Assembly (NCBI GenBank): GCA_943736015.1
Contig: OX031058.1
Coordinates: forward strand, 1,379,001 to 1,443,000
Direction: 5' to 3'
Source of the DNA: Tridacna crocea
Taxonomy: Eukaryota; Mollusca; Bivalvia; Cardiida; Cardiidae
DNA: 64,000 bases
Position 1 is the stretch's first letter. Each line of letters opens with the position of its first letter. Positions 53,706 to 63,919 of this stretch are shown piece by piece. The notes beneath the pieces were generated by a model. It did no database searches, was not told the DNA's origin, and was given only the letters and a program-made list of their open reading frames with translations. The translations under genes and the position numbers were made by a program.

Positions 53706-53922
53706 ATCCTGCTAAATACATGTCCGTAAGTTAAATAAAACTTTCAAACCATTAGTAAGCACCCGAATAACTTTATTTCAAAATTACTTGTTGGAGAAGA
53801 AAAATCTCCTTATCGGACAGTGTAGATTCAAGATCAGACTGCACGTGCTGTGCAGTCTGATCTTGATTCTACACTGTCCGCAAAAGGTCAGCGAGTTGCG
53901 CTTATCAGCTCAACAGTTAAAT
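53706..53922 (+). mobile_element. Family B MITE, near-perfect palindrome
   Basis: GGACAGTGTAGATTCAAGAT is mirrored by ATCTTGATTCTACACTGTCC, so a TT insertion or change (GATTC) is present in both arms. The inner core has GCACGTGCTGTGC. Confidence 0.82.
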
Positions 53923-53979
53923 CTATAAAGATTATCTTTCATCTTAATCATTGTAATAAGACTGGAAAATACTATTCGA

Positions 53980-54068
53980 TGCCGTTTTCTCTCTTTTCCA
54001 ATTACAAGCACTTTGAAAGCTGTTCTTCCTCAGGGTCGTTACAACTAGAGATTATCTGGTAAAGGGAA
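53980..54068 (+). mobile_element. Family A right half
   Basis: GTTTTCTCTCTTTTCC and CCTCAGGGTCGTTACAAC end in TCTGGTAAAGGG. Confidence 0.55.
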
Positions 54069-54427
54069 GACAGACAGACGAAGACTTTAACATTCCCCAA
54101 GACGATCTATACGAGACGGTAATATTGCATCATAAAGCAAATTTACTTCTCGGCATTGAGTCTAGGGAGAAACAAACAGAGCTATCGACACTGACTGCGA
54201 TTCCCAGCAGACGTAATTGCCAGTATTGTCGGCTGCAGTCGTAAACAGTACCAGAATAATTCTGAAATTGATATCGGATCTCCTATTTTAGAGGGATGTG
54301 TTTAAAGCAGTCTGTCGAATTTTTGCAATATTTAAGGAGATTAATGACAGTGACCTACTACCTACTTACCTATCTACGTATCTACCTACTTGACCTACCT
54401 ACCTAATTGTTTACGAGTACGTATTGC
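54069..54427. other. No recognisable gene
   Basis: Ends with a short CTAC-rich run at 54356-54402. Confidence 0.4.
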
Positions 54428-54616
54428 TTAACTCATTACCAAACGACAAAATTTTAGGCTTGTCCAAAATTTGAAATTTGTTTTGTGAAGGGTGGAAAAC
54501 ATTACGGGAAACGGAGAAAATGCTGGTTACAAGCATTTTCTCCTTTTCCCACAATGTTTTCTGAAAGCTTCTTTTTCAGGGGCGTCAAAAGTAGGGATTG
54601 GGTGGTAATAGGTTAA
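54428..54616 (+). mobile_element. Family A MITE with internal deletion
   Basis: TTAA at both ends. The segment between GGCTTGTCCAAAA and TTTGAAATTTG is deleted (about 40 bases). The core is nearly intact. Confidence 0.82.
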
Positions 54617-54621
54617 GGCAG

Positions 54622-54782
54622 ATTTTAACATCATTTCAGTTATGTTACGGCGGCCAATGCACTCATCCTTGTTTTCATAGAGTAACTTTAGCCATTACTT
54701 TGCATCAGATTATTTCCCAAGCCACTTGCTGCTCTTCCCGTATTTTTCCTCAAAAAATGATCTGCAGAGAGAGAGGAATATA
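54622..54782 (-). mobile_element. SINE S1 fragment
   Basis: CATCATTTCAGTTATGTTAC, GGCGGCCAATGCAC and AGCCACTTGCTGC are in minus-strand S1 order. It is fused to the next family A copy. Confidence 0.65.
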
Positions 54783-54785
54783 GGA

Positions 54786-54972
54786 ACTGACAGCATTTGC
54801 AGACGACAAAACAAAGGTGACTGAAAATGGTAATTTGTTTTGGGAAGTGTAGAAAAACATGGGAAAAGGAGAAAATGCTGGTTACCAGCATTTATTCCTT
54901 TTCCCGCAATGTTGTCAGAAGAGTGTCCTCTCAGTGTCGTTAAAAGTCGGGATTGCGTGATAAAGAGATAGA
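54786..54972 (+). mobile_element. Family A MITE, left end missing
   Basis: Begins at GCATTTGCAGACGAC. Core at about 54852-54910. The right end is GCGTGATAAAGAG. Confidence 0.75.
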
Positions 54973-55112
54973 TAAAGGCAAAAAGTGTCGCCATCAAGAC
55001 GAATCCTGTTAACTCTATCAACGCCGAATAAATAACCCCGACCTCTTTCGACGGCTCTAAATACAAACCATTAAAACTTACAAAGATTTTGTTGTATAGG
55101 CTTGACTAAACA

Positions 55113-55219
55113 AGTGGACGGTGTAGGTCAAGATCAGAATGCACGTTCTGTGCAGTCTGATCTTGATCTATACCGTCTGTTAAAGTCAATGTTTTCGCCT
55201 ATGGCACTATAAGGTTAAC
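55113..55219 (+). mobile_element. Family B core and right end
   Basis: GACGGTGTAGGTCAAGATCA mirrored by GATCTTGATCTATACCGTC. It ends ATAAGGTTAA. Confidence 0.65.
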
Positions 55220-55309
55220 TCTCGAAATTGAGAAATTGTGTATTTTTACTACGAATAAGAAACCAATTATCACCAGCATTTTAAGTTAGTGTCTTCCACA
55301 GAGCACTGC

Positions 55310-55400
55310 AGAGTAGCGGATAGTGTTGACCTAAGATCCGACTGTTCGTTTTCTGCAGTCTGATCTTCATTTACAAGGTCTGTTGAAGCAACTTACGTCC
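55310..55400. mobile_element. Family B core, degenerate
   Basis: GATAGTGTTGACCTAAGATC and CTGCAGTCTGATCTTCATTT flank a loop. Confidence 0.5.
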
Positions 55401-55706
55401 ACTCCAGCGCCTCATGGGTTGATAGTATTTGGTACAGAAAATATTTGACGTAGATCTACTAGATATATTGGCATTACATGGAGTTACTCAAGATGTGCGC
55501 AAGGATATCACCACGTACGAGGTGGTGTTTCAGTCTGCGAGAATAGTCACGGTACAAATGATGCTGTTAGACGTCTTTGGCTTTTTTTGCTGTTGTTTTT
55601 AAAGGCGAGTGTGAATTTCTGTGTTGAGCCGAGGATGAATTACCTACTTTTGTAACACTATTTTCAGAAGTATTTACATATATGTTAAAATGTGTTAAAA
55701 TATGTC

Positions 55707-55745
55707 AAAAGCTATAGTTACAAGGTTTTAGAAGTAAACCGACGA
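55707..55745. mobile_element. Family D half
   Basis: AAGCTATAGTTACAAGG and AGAAGTAAACCGACG. Confidence 0.5.
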
Positions 55746-55832
55746 AAAACAAGTAACTGTTATCTCTGTCTTGCAAAGATACTTTTTCGTCATCTGCTTG
55801 AAATTTATTTCGTGGAATTAATATGTTATTTC

Positions 55833-56038
55833 CAGATGACAAAATTTTGGAGTTTTCCACATTGAAAGCATATGCAGACGACAATTTTAATGCAGCGGAT
55901 TATGAGATTTGACTGTGAAAGAATTGGAAACATTGTGGTAATGCTCTTTACCAGCATTTTCTCCTTTTTCCGCAATGTTAACAAACACTTGTCTTTGTAA
56001 TGGTCATTAAAACTCGGAATTGTGCGGTAAAGAGCTAA
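55833..56038 (+). mobile_element. Family A MITE, one arm reduced
   Basis: Flanks are intact (GACAAAATTTTGGAGTTTTC, TGTGCGGTAAAGAGCTAA). The left arm is shortened (TTGTGGTAATGCTCT) while the right arm is full. Confidence 0.72.
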
Positions 56039-56550
56039 GCGACTGAATCGTAGAAGAGTGACGGTATATATATACATAATGTTATTGGAAGCGTTATGAA
56101 GACAGCATTTCTTTTTCCTGAGAACATAATTATTAACTGTCGACTTTTCCGTGACTTTCCGCACGATTACATTAGTTCATCTGAAGTTATGTAATGTGTT
56201 CTGATATAACCCAGTTAAAAGGAACTATATACTACTAGTACAAAATATTTTGGTTACTTTGACGGATACTTTACTTACACTATTAGTGAAGATATTTCTA
56301 ACTCTATAAATGTTTGCCATGTGGAGCTGGTATTTCAAAAGGGTACTGTGTGCGTAGTTTATACAAAGATTCGAAGTAAATTAAATTCAATTTAAGAATA
56401 GTTTTAATTTCTTTTCAGAATTAAAAAATGTGACACTTTATCAAAGTAGCTGAATATCTATATGTGATTTTTTTAAAAAGATTGTTTTATAGTTCTGTAT
56501 CGGTTGTGGTTCAGGATTGGACACGATAAAATGTGACACGAATTTAAATG
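56039..56550. other. Upstream region of the InaF-motif gene
   Basis: AT-rich. TTTTAATTTCTTTTCAG at 56403-56419 looks like a splice acceptor, so an upstream 5' UTR exon is possible but unproven. Confidence 0.35.
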
Positions 56551-56555
56551 ATAAG

Positions 56556-56615
56556 TGATGTCATTAGTTTAACAAAAAAAGTGATGTCATGCGTGAAGCA
56601 TAATGAGTGATGTCA
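56556..56615. promoter_or_regulatory. Three TGATGTCA boxes at exact 26-bp spacing
   Basis: TGATGTCA starts at 56556, 56582 and 56608. It is one base from the cAMP-response/ATF site TGACGTCA (known motif). Each box is preceded by AG or AAG. The last box ends 45 bases before the ATG at 56661. A regulatory role is inference. Confidence 0.5.
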
Positions 56616-56660
56616 CAATATGATAAGTTAGGTTAGTGGTTGACAAATCTTACCAAGACA

Positions 56661-56981
56661 ATGGCGTCAAACAATTCTCCACCCATGAGGCCCAGAAATG
56701 GCGGTATGTCCAGACTCGAGGTATTCCGGGACATGGCAGAAGACATCATGACAAAATCCCAGGATTTTCTAAACTTGGCCGGAAGGACACACCCACAGAA
56801 CCCGTATACGGTTGATTTTAACTTTGAAACCCGATGGACGAGCAAAAGGGCACGTTTGATAAGTGTGTTCATGTATGTACTCTCTGTGTCTCTCGGGGCC
56901 ATTATCCTAGGTTCTTATTATATGCTTGGCTGGCATCCAACCACGACTAAATTGTTTGGCACGAGGAATGGAACTTTGTGA
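56661..56981 (+). CDS. InaF-motif single-pass membrane protein (INAFM-like)
   Basis: A 106-residue protein. Residues 60-93 carry the InaF motif: basic SKRARL just before the membrane, then YVLSVSLGAIILGSYY (72-87) as the transmembrane helix, ending with a conserved W and P (GWHP, 90-93). INAFM1/INAFM2 proteins have the same basic-YVLSVSL-YY-W-P pattern. Drosophila InaF is a small partner needed for TRP channel abundance; a channel-partner role here is inference. The N-terminal 59 residues (Pro/Arg-rich, then VFRDMAEDIMTKSQDFL, probably helical) are not recognised and are predicted cytoplasmic. I chose the ATG at 56661 because its context (GACAATGG) is good and the frame upstream has no other ATG. 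The frame ends in TGA. It may be a complete single coding exon. Downstream, family B and A MITEs lie within 140-500 bases, and AATAAA at 57354 falls inside the A copy. Confidence 0.85.
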   Translation: MASNNSPPMRPRNGGMSRLEVFRDMAEDIMTKSQDFLNLAGRTHPQNPYTVDFNFETRWTSKRARLISVFMYVLSVSLGAIILGSYYMLGWHPTTTKLFGTRNGTL

Positions 56982-57109
56982 CTGTGTAGGAGTAATTAAG
57001 TTTACTAGTAATTACTGTTCATGTACTGTATATAACCTTAATTACAACACACTACAGAATGTGGAATATATTTCAACCCTTTCAGCTCGAGAGGCAAACA
57101 CAAAACTTT

Positions 57110-57185
57110 TACGGACTGCATAGATCAAGATCAGACTGCACAGTATGTGCAGCCTGATCTTGAACCTATACCGCACGCGATTTGT
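57110..57185. mobile_element. Family B core
   Basis: GGACTGCATAGATCAAGATC pairs with GATCTTGAACCTATACCGC. The loop is CACAGTATGTGC. Confidence 0.65.
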
Positions 57186-57273
57186 TGAGGCTTCAGAATG
57201 AGAATTTGGGTTTCATTTAATTGTATTTTTCGATGTCGAGAAAGGTCGAGTTTCACGGTATATTTGGCGCTGA

Positions 57274-57481
57274 AATACTTGAACTCTTTACCAAACGACT
57301 TAACGACTAGACCAAATTCAAAGCATTAGCAGACGACATATCCATTGTAGCTAAAATAAAGATTTCTGTCTACAGTAGGGTAGAAAACGTTGTGGGAAAA
57401 TGAGAAAATACTGGTTACCAGTATTTTCTCCTTTTCCCACAATGTTTTCAAAGGGCTTGGGATTGTGTGGTAAAGAGTTCA
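57274..57481 (+). mobile_element. Family A MITE
   Basis: GAACTCTTTACCAAACGAC ... GTGTGGTAAAGAGTTC. The inner core is ATACTGGTTACCAGTAT, a matched pair change from ATGCTGG/CCAGCAT. AATAAA at 57354-57359 could serve the upstream gene (inference). Confidence 0.8.
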
Positions 57482-58177
57482 CCCTGTATCAGACGAGAAC
57501 GTTTATGGCATGTCTAAATATTGAAAGCATTTGCAGACGACAAACTAAATCTGATCCAAATCATTGAAGCCGGCTTTGACCGGGGTGAAAACATTGAAGC
57601 AAAATGTCATTTTGACAAATTGTTTGCGTTTTTTGTATCTTTTTACGGTATTTTAGTCATATCACGTCTATGCTGTTTTCTTTGTTTCACGAAAACCAAG
57701 CTGGTAATTCAAACTGCATTGACCAAGACCACAACCACGTGACTATCACGTCCAGAGTACGTTGAACGAGGACTTACTTTCAGAAGCCCACTGAGCAATT
57801 CTCATATTTTTCTTTATTGTAATGGCGACTTTATAAAATACAGTGATGCGACGTGGATTGCATTCTGCACCTCTTGGTTACCATACAAACGCTTTAACTA
57901 CTAAGTCACGACTCTTCATGAAGTTTTTATACTTGGAACATGGAAGAACTAAACAAGACCATGATCAATTAATTATAAAAGGTCATGAATTTCCTATTTC
58001 ATCCTTTTGTCTTCTTTTAATCTCTAATAATATCTTACACTGCAAATATATAGATTATATTGCAGGATCTATAGAGTCTTGTCTTTATCTCAAAAGCGTG
58101 TAATTCTATTCTTCTAGATGCAATTTGTACTGTTTCTGTAATGGAGCAGTACCTTTAATATGTTTTATCTGTGTTAC
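57482..58177. other. Family A flank fragment then unrecognised sequence
   Basis: 57510-57600 has GAAAGCATTTGCAGACGAC and GGTGAAAACATTGAAGC (an A copy without core). No gene is supported beyond it. Confidence 0.4.
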
Positions 58178-58662
58178 TCTACTGTAAAAAAAATCTCGTG
58201 ATCTGATTGGATAATATCACGTGCAATGGCAAAACCAACGTAAAGGCACATTCCCTTTCGGGAGCCCCGTATACATGACTACACTATTAACATAACATCC
58301 TAAATGGCGGCGTCATTCAATCTTAACATCATGATTATGCGCCAAGCTGCACGTTTTAGCACGTATTACCAAGGTTACAGTGACGTCATTTTCCATTGAC
58401 GTTAGTTTTCATTAAATTGGGGCAATCAGAAGAGAATTTTACTTCGTAAGCGTACTCATTTCTTTAAACCAAAAGACCGGATAAAATTCGCTTAACATAC
58501 TATGGAATGGTAAAACTTTGCAGTATAACAAATTCGTTGTACGGTCAGGTGGCAGGGAAGTTAGAAACTTGTTCACGGCTGTGGTGAATCATGTCGTGTC
58601 GTGGCGACATGATTCACCACAGCCGTAAACAAGTTTCCAAGTCCCCTGCCACCTGACCGGAC
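58178..58662 (+). mobile_element. Dispersed repeat ending in a foldback, second copy
   Basis: The same order as 3150-3670. The foldback (58543-58660) is tighter here: GGTCAGGTGGCAGGGA ... TCCCCTGCCACCTGACC with a central GAATCATGTCG / CGACATGATTC stem. Confidence 0.78.
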
Positions 58663-59122
58663 AACTAATAATGTCTACCTTTTGCAAAGGCTAAGATCTG
58701 AGAATAATATATTCACAATTATTTGCAGTGTATTTAAGTGCTGTACATATCTTGCCTTACAATGGACGTGCTCGATACAGAAGGGCAAGACCAGGCGGGA
58801 GGGATGCAGAATGTGGCGATTCGAAACGAAAACTCCAATCTTTAATTCATATTTTTCCCCTCGGCACAGTGTCATCAATATCTCACTCCCACAAGCGCAG
58901 ATACAAGACCTGCTCTTCTGAATCAATGTGCTCTCAAGTGTGGATTAATCTAGTTTATTGTCATCGATTGTTTAACATGTTAAACACATTATATCAATCA
59001 CTCTGAAGGTTTGCCCCCAGTGTACCTAACCAGTACTCACACCAAGGGTATTGGTAACTACATGTATAATCATACATTCTTTCCAGCTTGTTTCGAGCAA
59101 CGTGAAAAAAAAAAAAACCACG
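58663..59122. other. No recognised gene
   Basis: Overlapping frames of 79-92 residues at 58682-59006 have no recognisable domain. An A11-A12 run lies at 59106-59117. Confidence 0.35.
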
Positions 59123-59690
59123 CGAGACCATCTTCGCAAACCAAGGATACTAACTCCACTTTGTTCGTTACGTACCTTGGCCGCTCGCCTCTTTAAAAAT
59201 CGAAACTCCCGCTGCGCCACCTGTCGAATATTACGAGTTGCGTAACCTTTTGCTGATGTTATTTCTGACCAATCAAAATGCTCGTAATAAAATTTGTTGG
59301 CCATGCATCAAATGTGGCTGCGCTTTCGGATTCATCATGTCAAAAACAAGACGAACAGACTTACGATAATTCGCAATCATTTGGCTATAGAACCCGTCCT
59401 AATACTTCACATAATTGACCGTAAACTAAAAAAAACCTCATTAAATATCGATCGTCTACTCTTTCTTGGCAAATTTTCGTCACAAACACGACAACTTTCG
59501 TTTTTAAGGGCGCCGCCATTATTGTTTTCTGTTTTGCGAAAGATTTCTTGTTACGGATGGTTTGATTGGACGCGATGGGTTTTGATCGCGTCCAATGAAT
59601 GGGCGCAGCGGGAGCTTCGATTTTTAAAGAGGCGAGCGGCCAAGGGTACTACCTTAGTATCCTTGGCTTGCGAAGATGCGCGAGACCGGA
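59123..59690. mobile_element. Foldback element with about 90-bp arms
   Basis: The left arm 59123-59217 (GAGACCATCTTCGCAAACC ... CCGCTCGCCTCTTTAAAAAT) is inverted at 59602-59690 (ATTTTTAAAGAGGCGAGCGG is its mirror, seen at 59620). An inner stem TTGATTGGACGCGATGGG / GATCGCGTCCAAT sits beside the right arm. No transposase is visible. Confidence 0.78.
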
Positions 59691-60126
59691 AAAGTTTCCA
59701 CAACAACTATAATAATTATTATACATGTACGAATTTCAACAACACTTGAAAAATTGCATACAGGTGACTGGAGAAGTGGATAGCCTTGCTCCAATGAAAA
59801 CCGGGTGACTATTTTGACGCAAAATTTTGACTAAGAAGATAGCAAAGCCATCTGAGTGTGTACCGCACTATGGTTATTTTCTCATACTAACTTGGAACCG
59901 TATTTGACGTTGTGTAGATAACATTTGAATCTCATCGTATATGATTTATATCGGAGTTCGATGATTATCTTTCGGCCAAAAAATTCATTGGTATTACAAC
60001 TGGAAATATTGCAAATGTCGATTCGGGTTTTTTGGCAGTGTTAGATTTCATCAATACACCAACGAGCACAAGTGAAAATCTAGATATGGCAACACAGAAA
60101 GTCTTTTCTGATCTAACATCTTCCTT
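59691..60126. other. No recognisable feature
   Basis: No supported gene or repeat. Confidence 0.35.
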
Positions 60127-60330
60127 GTCTCATAATCCCGAGGAAAAAGATTTTTTAAAACATTGTAGGAAAATGAGAAAATGCTGGTTACCAGCATTTT
60201 CTCATTTTTCTACAATGTTTTCTGCCTGTACAAAGACAGAAATCATCGTTTGGGCCACATTTAATTTTTTGTCTGCAAATGCTCTCAACTTAAACAAATC
60301 TAAAAGTTTGCCATTTTCATGAAGAATTAA
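60127..60330 (-). mobile_element. Family A MITE with doubly changed arms
   Basis: The core has TTGTAGGAAAATGAG against CTCATTTTTCTACAA. Two positions are changed in both arms relative to the usual TTGTGGGAAAAGGAG, and one is unpaired. Confidence 0.75.
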
Positions 60331-60729
60331 GGCACAGAACGGTCTCATTTTGCGTTTTAGCTGTGAAAAATAAGTTAACGCCTAAATATCGGCTATTTTA
60401 GATGGTATCACCCTAGTAAATATCGGTTCTCCGCTAGGAATAGTGACACAAGTAATTTGTCAACGTTTCTGCTAGAGCTTTTACGTATCGGATACTTTTT
60501 TACTCTCAAGATTCTGGGTCTTGTTTAGATATTCATATTGTCAATCAAGATCAGACAGCAAAGACAGGGAATCCCTCTTTTTAATCTGTTGTGAAAAGTT
60601 AAAGGTGGGTATTTAGAATGTTCACATCACACCAGATCAAAATATATAAATATTACTGAAATTTATATGAAAAAACAATACAAATTATCAATAATTAAGA
60701 ATCATAAAATTACAAAAAAAAATTTTTTT

Positions 60730-61155
60730 TGGATGGTATACCCTTAAAAGGTTACGTAGCCTCTTAAGCTATTTTAGATTTCGCGCCAAAAATTAAAAAA
60801 AAAAGCATTGTGGGAATGTTAAGTGACTGGCACGTAACTAATGACGCTTAAATTCCATGACATAACAAACATGTAATTATTTTTCATTATGAACTTTTTC
60901 AGACACTATGTTTGAAGCTTCGTCTGTGTATTTTCGGTATGTATATGAGCGAGTTGCTCATGTAAAAATAGAACATGTTTCCCGCCGATGTCGACTTGGG
61001 TCGTAGTAAATCTTTAATTTCTCTTGTTTTCGGATGGTTTTCGACTACTGGGGTTTTACGAATGAAAATTATAAGGCTTTGGGAGTATAAGAATTATATT
61101 TTTGTATTTTTGTAAATTTTTCGTCCCAAATTCTGAAGGGCCACCTTTAAAGCCA
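60730..61155 (-). mobile_element. Dispersed repeat R2, reversed
   Basis: AAAAGGTTACGTAGCCTCTT at the left and TCTGAAGGGCCACCTTTAAA at the right reverse the 18646 copy. Confidence 0.7.
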
Positions 61156-61245
61156 AAAGGCAGGTACAAGCTATATTTTCACATGATTCTTGATCCGATG
61201 AATTCTTTGATTGAAATAGAATGTTTTTTTTTTACATTTTCCTAC

Positions 61246-61473
61246 TTACCCTTTACCAAACGACGTAATTTTAGTCTGGTCCAAATTGAAAGCCCTTGCA
61301 GACTGTAAAATTAACCGAACTCAAAAATTGAAATTTGTTTCCAACAGGGTAAAAAACATTGTGGGAAAAGGAGAAAATACTGGTTACCAGCATTTTCTCC
61401 TTTTCCCATGATGTTTTCAAAAGGTTTCTATCTCAGGGACCTAAAAACCTGGGATTGTTTGGTAAAGGGTTAA
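61246..61473 (+). mobile_element. Family A MITE, full length
   Basis: The left end is TTACCCTTTACCAAACGAC (TTAA mutated to TTAC); the right is GGTAAAGGGTTAA. The core differs at one position between arms (ATACTGG / CCAGCAT), an unpaired mutation. Confidence 0.83.
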
Positions 61474-61699
61474 ATGTTCCGTGCTCCATATCTTCTCTAT
61501 CAGATTCAAACGGGCACTACGCAAGTTTTCATTTTGCAGGTGTTTTTTTTTTTATAAAAATCTTGATAAGGACTGCTTATTTTCATTGCGTATACTAATA
61601 GGATGAGATTTCTCAAAAAAATATTAAATCGCATCATCTGGGATTTGAAATAATGTCTCATTATCCCCCCTTCCAAAAAAAGTAATAATCATCTTCTTG

Positions 61700-62080
61700 A
61701 CATTTTCTGCGCATGTCATATTCTTCGAAGATTCGACCTGTCTGCTATGATGTATCACACACACCCCCACCCCCAATATTGGGGGGATTGTAGTGATACG
61801 CGCATGAAGTAGCGATGGAGAAAATGGTTTTTATCCGTACGTTTGAGAAGAAATCAGACCTGTTTTAGCTCCAGATTTCTCTAAATTGCTGATCAAAGCT
61901 GAATGAATCGCACCAGGTAGCGTTTTATTGAGTAAATGTTTATTTTAGGTTGAAATTCAATGTAACGGTTGTCGCGTACAAAAGTAGTCCGGTTCTGTAC
62001 CCAGAATTCCAAAATTATATAGATAAATGTGTTTTTGTAGAATGCCATCTAGCGGGAGATAATGATCATCATGAGTTTAG
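61700..62080 (-). mobile_element. Dispersed repeat R3, reversed
   Basis: CATATTCTTCGAAGATTCGA, GCTCCAGATTTCTCTAAATT and AGTAGTCCGGTTCTGTACCC. Confidence 0.7.
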
Positions 62081-62285
62081 GAGTTTGGCGAAAAGCTAAA
62101 TAGTATGGTAAACAGAGAGATCTGAGAAGAGTCGGCGCATTGTTTGGAGTCATTCAAAAGACTAACATTTATTTCACTTTGAGTTCTGAGCCGGTAATCA
62201 GATACTTACAATGAAAAGAAAACAGTTTCTGGAAAACTTCGTTGCTTGGCAAACATTGTACATAGGATCTACATATAATATTTAT

Positions 62286-62548
62286 GAGCCACGCTCTGGC
62301 AAAAAGCGTCTTAATAGTCTCCGTGATGCATGATACGAAGTAAGTCATCACTTAAACATGGATCCACAAAGTAAATTTTTTGTCATTCAAACGACTGGAT
62401 CTTGAAGTAGACTAGTCCGTTGACATACAGAAAATTAAACAATGGCGAAAAGTATCGACCCAGGTCAGCCTGCGCAATTCGCGCAGGCTGACCTGAGTCG
62501 ATATTTTTCGCAGATGCGCTGAGGCCCCTTTTCATAGAGCATAGCTCA
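62286..62548 (+). mobile_element. Family C MITE, best full-length copy
   Basis: The left end GAGCCACGCTCTGGCAAAAA and the right end TTTTCATAGAGCATAGCTC are inverted. The core (62449-62509) is GTATCGACCCAGGTCAGCC mirrored with two mismatches around GCGCAATTCGCGC. Confidence 0.85.
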
Positions 62549-62799
62549 CATGTAAACTATGTCAAATTGAGAGTGGCTCGATTAATGCATGGTTATCCAC
62601 ACAATTACATGCAATTAACCAACGTTATCTTTGAGACGTTTCCCACGAATACTTGGCGGAATCAAGCGATAAACGTTCCTGGCTTCCCGCTTTTTTCGGC
62701 GTCGATGAATGCGCTTGCTTTTGATCTACCTTTTTGTATCGGTATACACCAAGTAATAACATAATAACTTGCAATGGAGGCCATATATGTCAAATAAAT

Positions 62800-62970
62800 T
62801 ATCTCCCTTGCCAGATAAAGACTGAAGGTAACCAAATAACACGGTTATCCTTTCATCTGTATTCCTTTTTTTTATATCCTGGATTCCTCTGGGGATGTTG
62901 CGATAATTATTAGAATGATTTATGATGTATGTTAAGGTCCACATGTAATTCAAATCGAATTCAGACGGCG
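62800..62970 (+). mobile_element. Dispersed repeat R4 fragment
   Basis: GCCAGATAAAGACTGAAGGT, ATCTGTATTCCTTTTTTTTA and GGGGATGTTGCGATAATT. Confidence 0.65.
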
Positions 62971-62996
62971 TATGAAACATTGTTTGAATTGGGTTA

Positions 62997-63077
62997 GGGC
63001 ACAGAATGTGCAGTCTGATCTTGATCTATACTGTCCGCAAAAGGTCAGCGGGTCGCGCTTAGTAGCCTAAGGGTTAA
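62997..63077 (+). mobile_element. Family B right half, intact end
   Basis: GTGCAGTCTGATCTTGATCT, ACTGTCCGCAAAAGGTCAGC, and AGCCTAAGGGTTAA at the end. Confidence 0.75.
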
Positions 63078-63104
63078 GAGTTGGCAAAGCACACTGGTGG
63101 AGAC

Positions 63105-63340
63105 ACTGTACAGCCGTGGCTAAGTACTGCTGTAACCCAGGAAAGAGGTGGTTTTATTGGCACGTTGTCGTTTAAGCACTGTAAAACTGTTGAAAACAAC
63201 GCAAACCTTCATCCAAAAAAAACGGAGGCACTGTATGGCCGGGTCTCTGTACTGCTGTAACCTAGGAAAGGGTTGTCAGTATTGACAAGCACTGTAAAAC
63301 TGTTGAAAGCAACTTTTACCTTCATTCGAATAAAACAAAT
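63105..63340 (+). repeat. Two-copy tandem duplication, about 125-bp period
   Basis: ACTGTACAGCCGTGGCTAAG...AAGCACTGTAAAACTGTTGA...CCTTCATCC recurs as ACTGTATGGCCGGGTCTCTG...AAGCACTGTAAAACTGTTGA...CCTTCATTC. Confidence 0.75.
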
Positions 63341-63410
63341 GCTATGTCATCAAAACCAGAGTGGTATGTGAGAAGTTATTAAAGCAGAATGATGGCCTTC
63401 AGGGCTGTCT

Positions 63411-63634
63411 TGATCCTTTACAAAATGGCAAAATAATCTAGTCACAGCTTCTGTCGATGACAAAGTGAATAATTTTGTACTTAAATGATAAAATTAGTTT
63501 TAGAAATGGGGAAAAACATGGTGGGAAAAAGAGAAAATGCTAGTCACCAGCATTTTCTCCTTTTCCTATAATGTTTTCACAAGTCGTTTACTTCGGGTTT
63601 GTTAAAACTTGGAATTTTCTGTTAATGGGTTAAA
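63411..63634 (+). mobile_element. Family A MITE, diverged
   Basis: The core is GCTAGTCACCAGC with arms AGAAAA...TTTTCT. It ends TTAATGGGTTAA. Confidence 0.72.
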
Positions 63635-63919
63635 TGACAAAGAAGAAGGCCGAGTTCTCTTTGATTTCGATACTAATAGCATTAAAAGGAACTGCAAATC
63701 GGTTTATTGTGCGTGACGTTTGTTTTATTGTGAGGACTGTTTCCAGTCAAACTTTCAGAACATGGACAAATCAATACAGCATTCTGCTTTTATCTTACAA
63801 TATCAAGTTTTCAGTCTGGTAATACTTTAAGAGTTTTTTCTTTTTTTTTCCCAATTATTGAATTTTCTTTTATTTATCTTTCCCACCGGTTGAACTTATG
63901 GGTGACGCCCTCTGAAAGC

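Noticed and set aside
56640..56660. Upstream extension of the InaF-motif protein
   Set aside because: The extra seven codons begin with TTG, not ATG, and the ATG at 56661 has better context.
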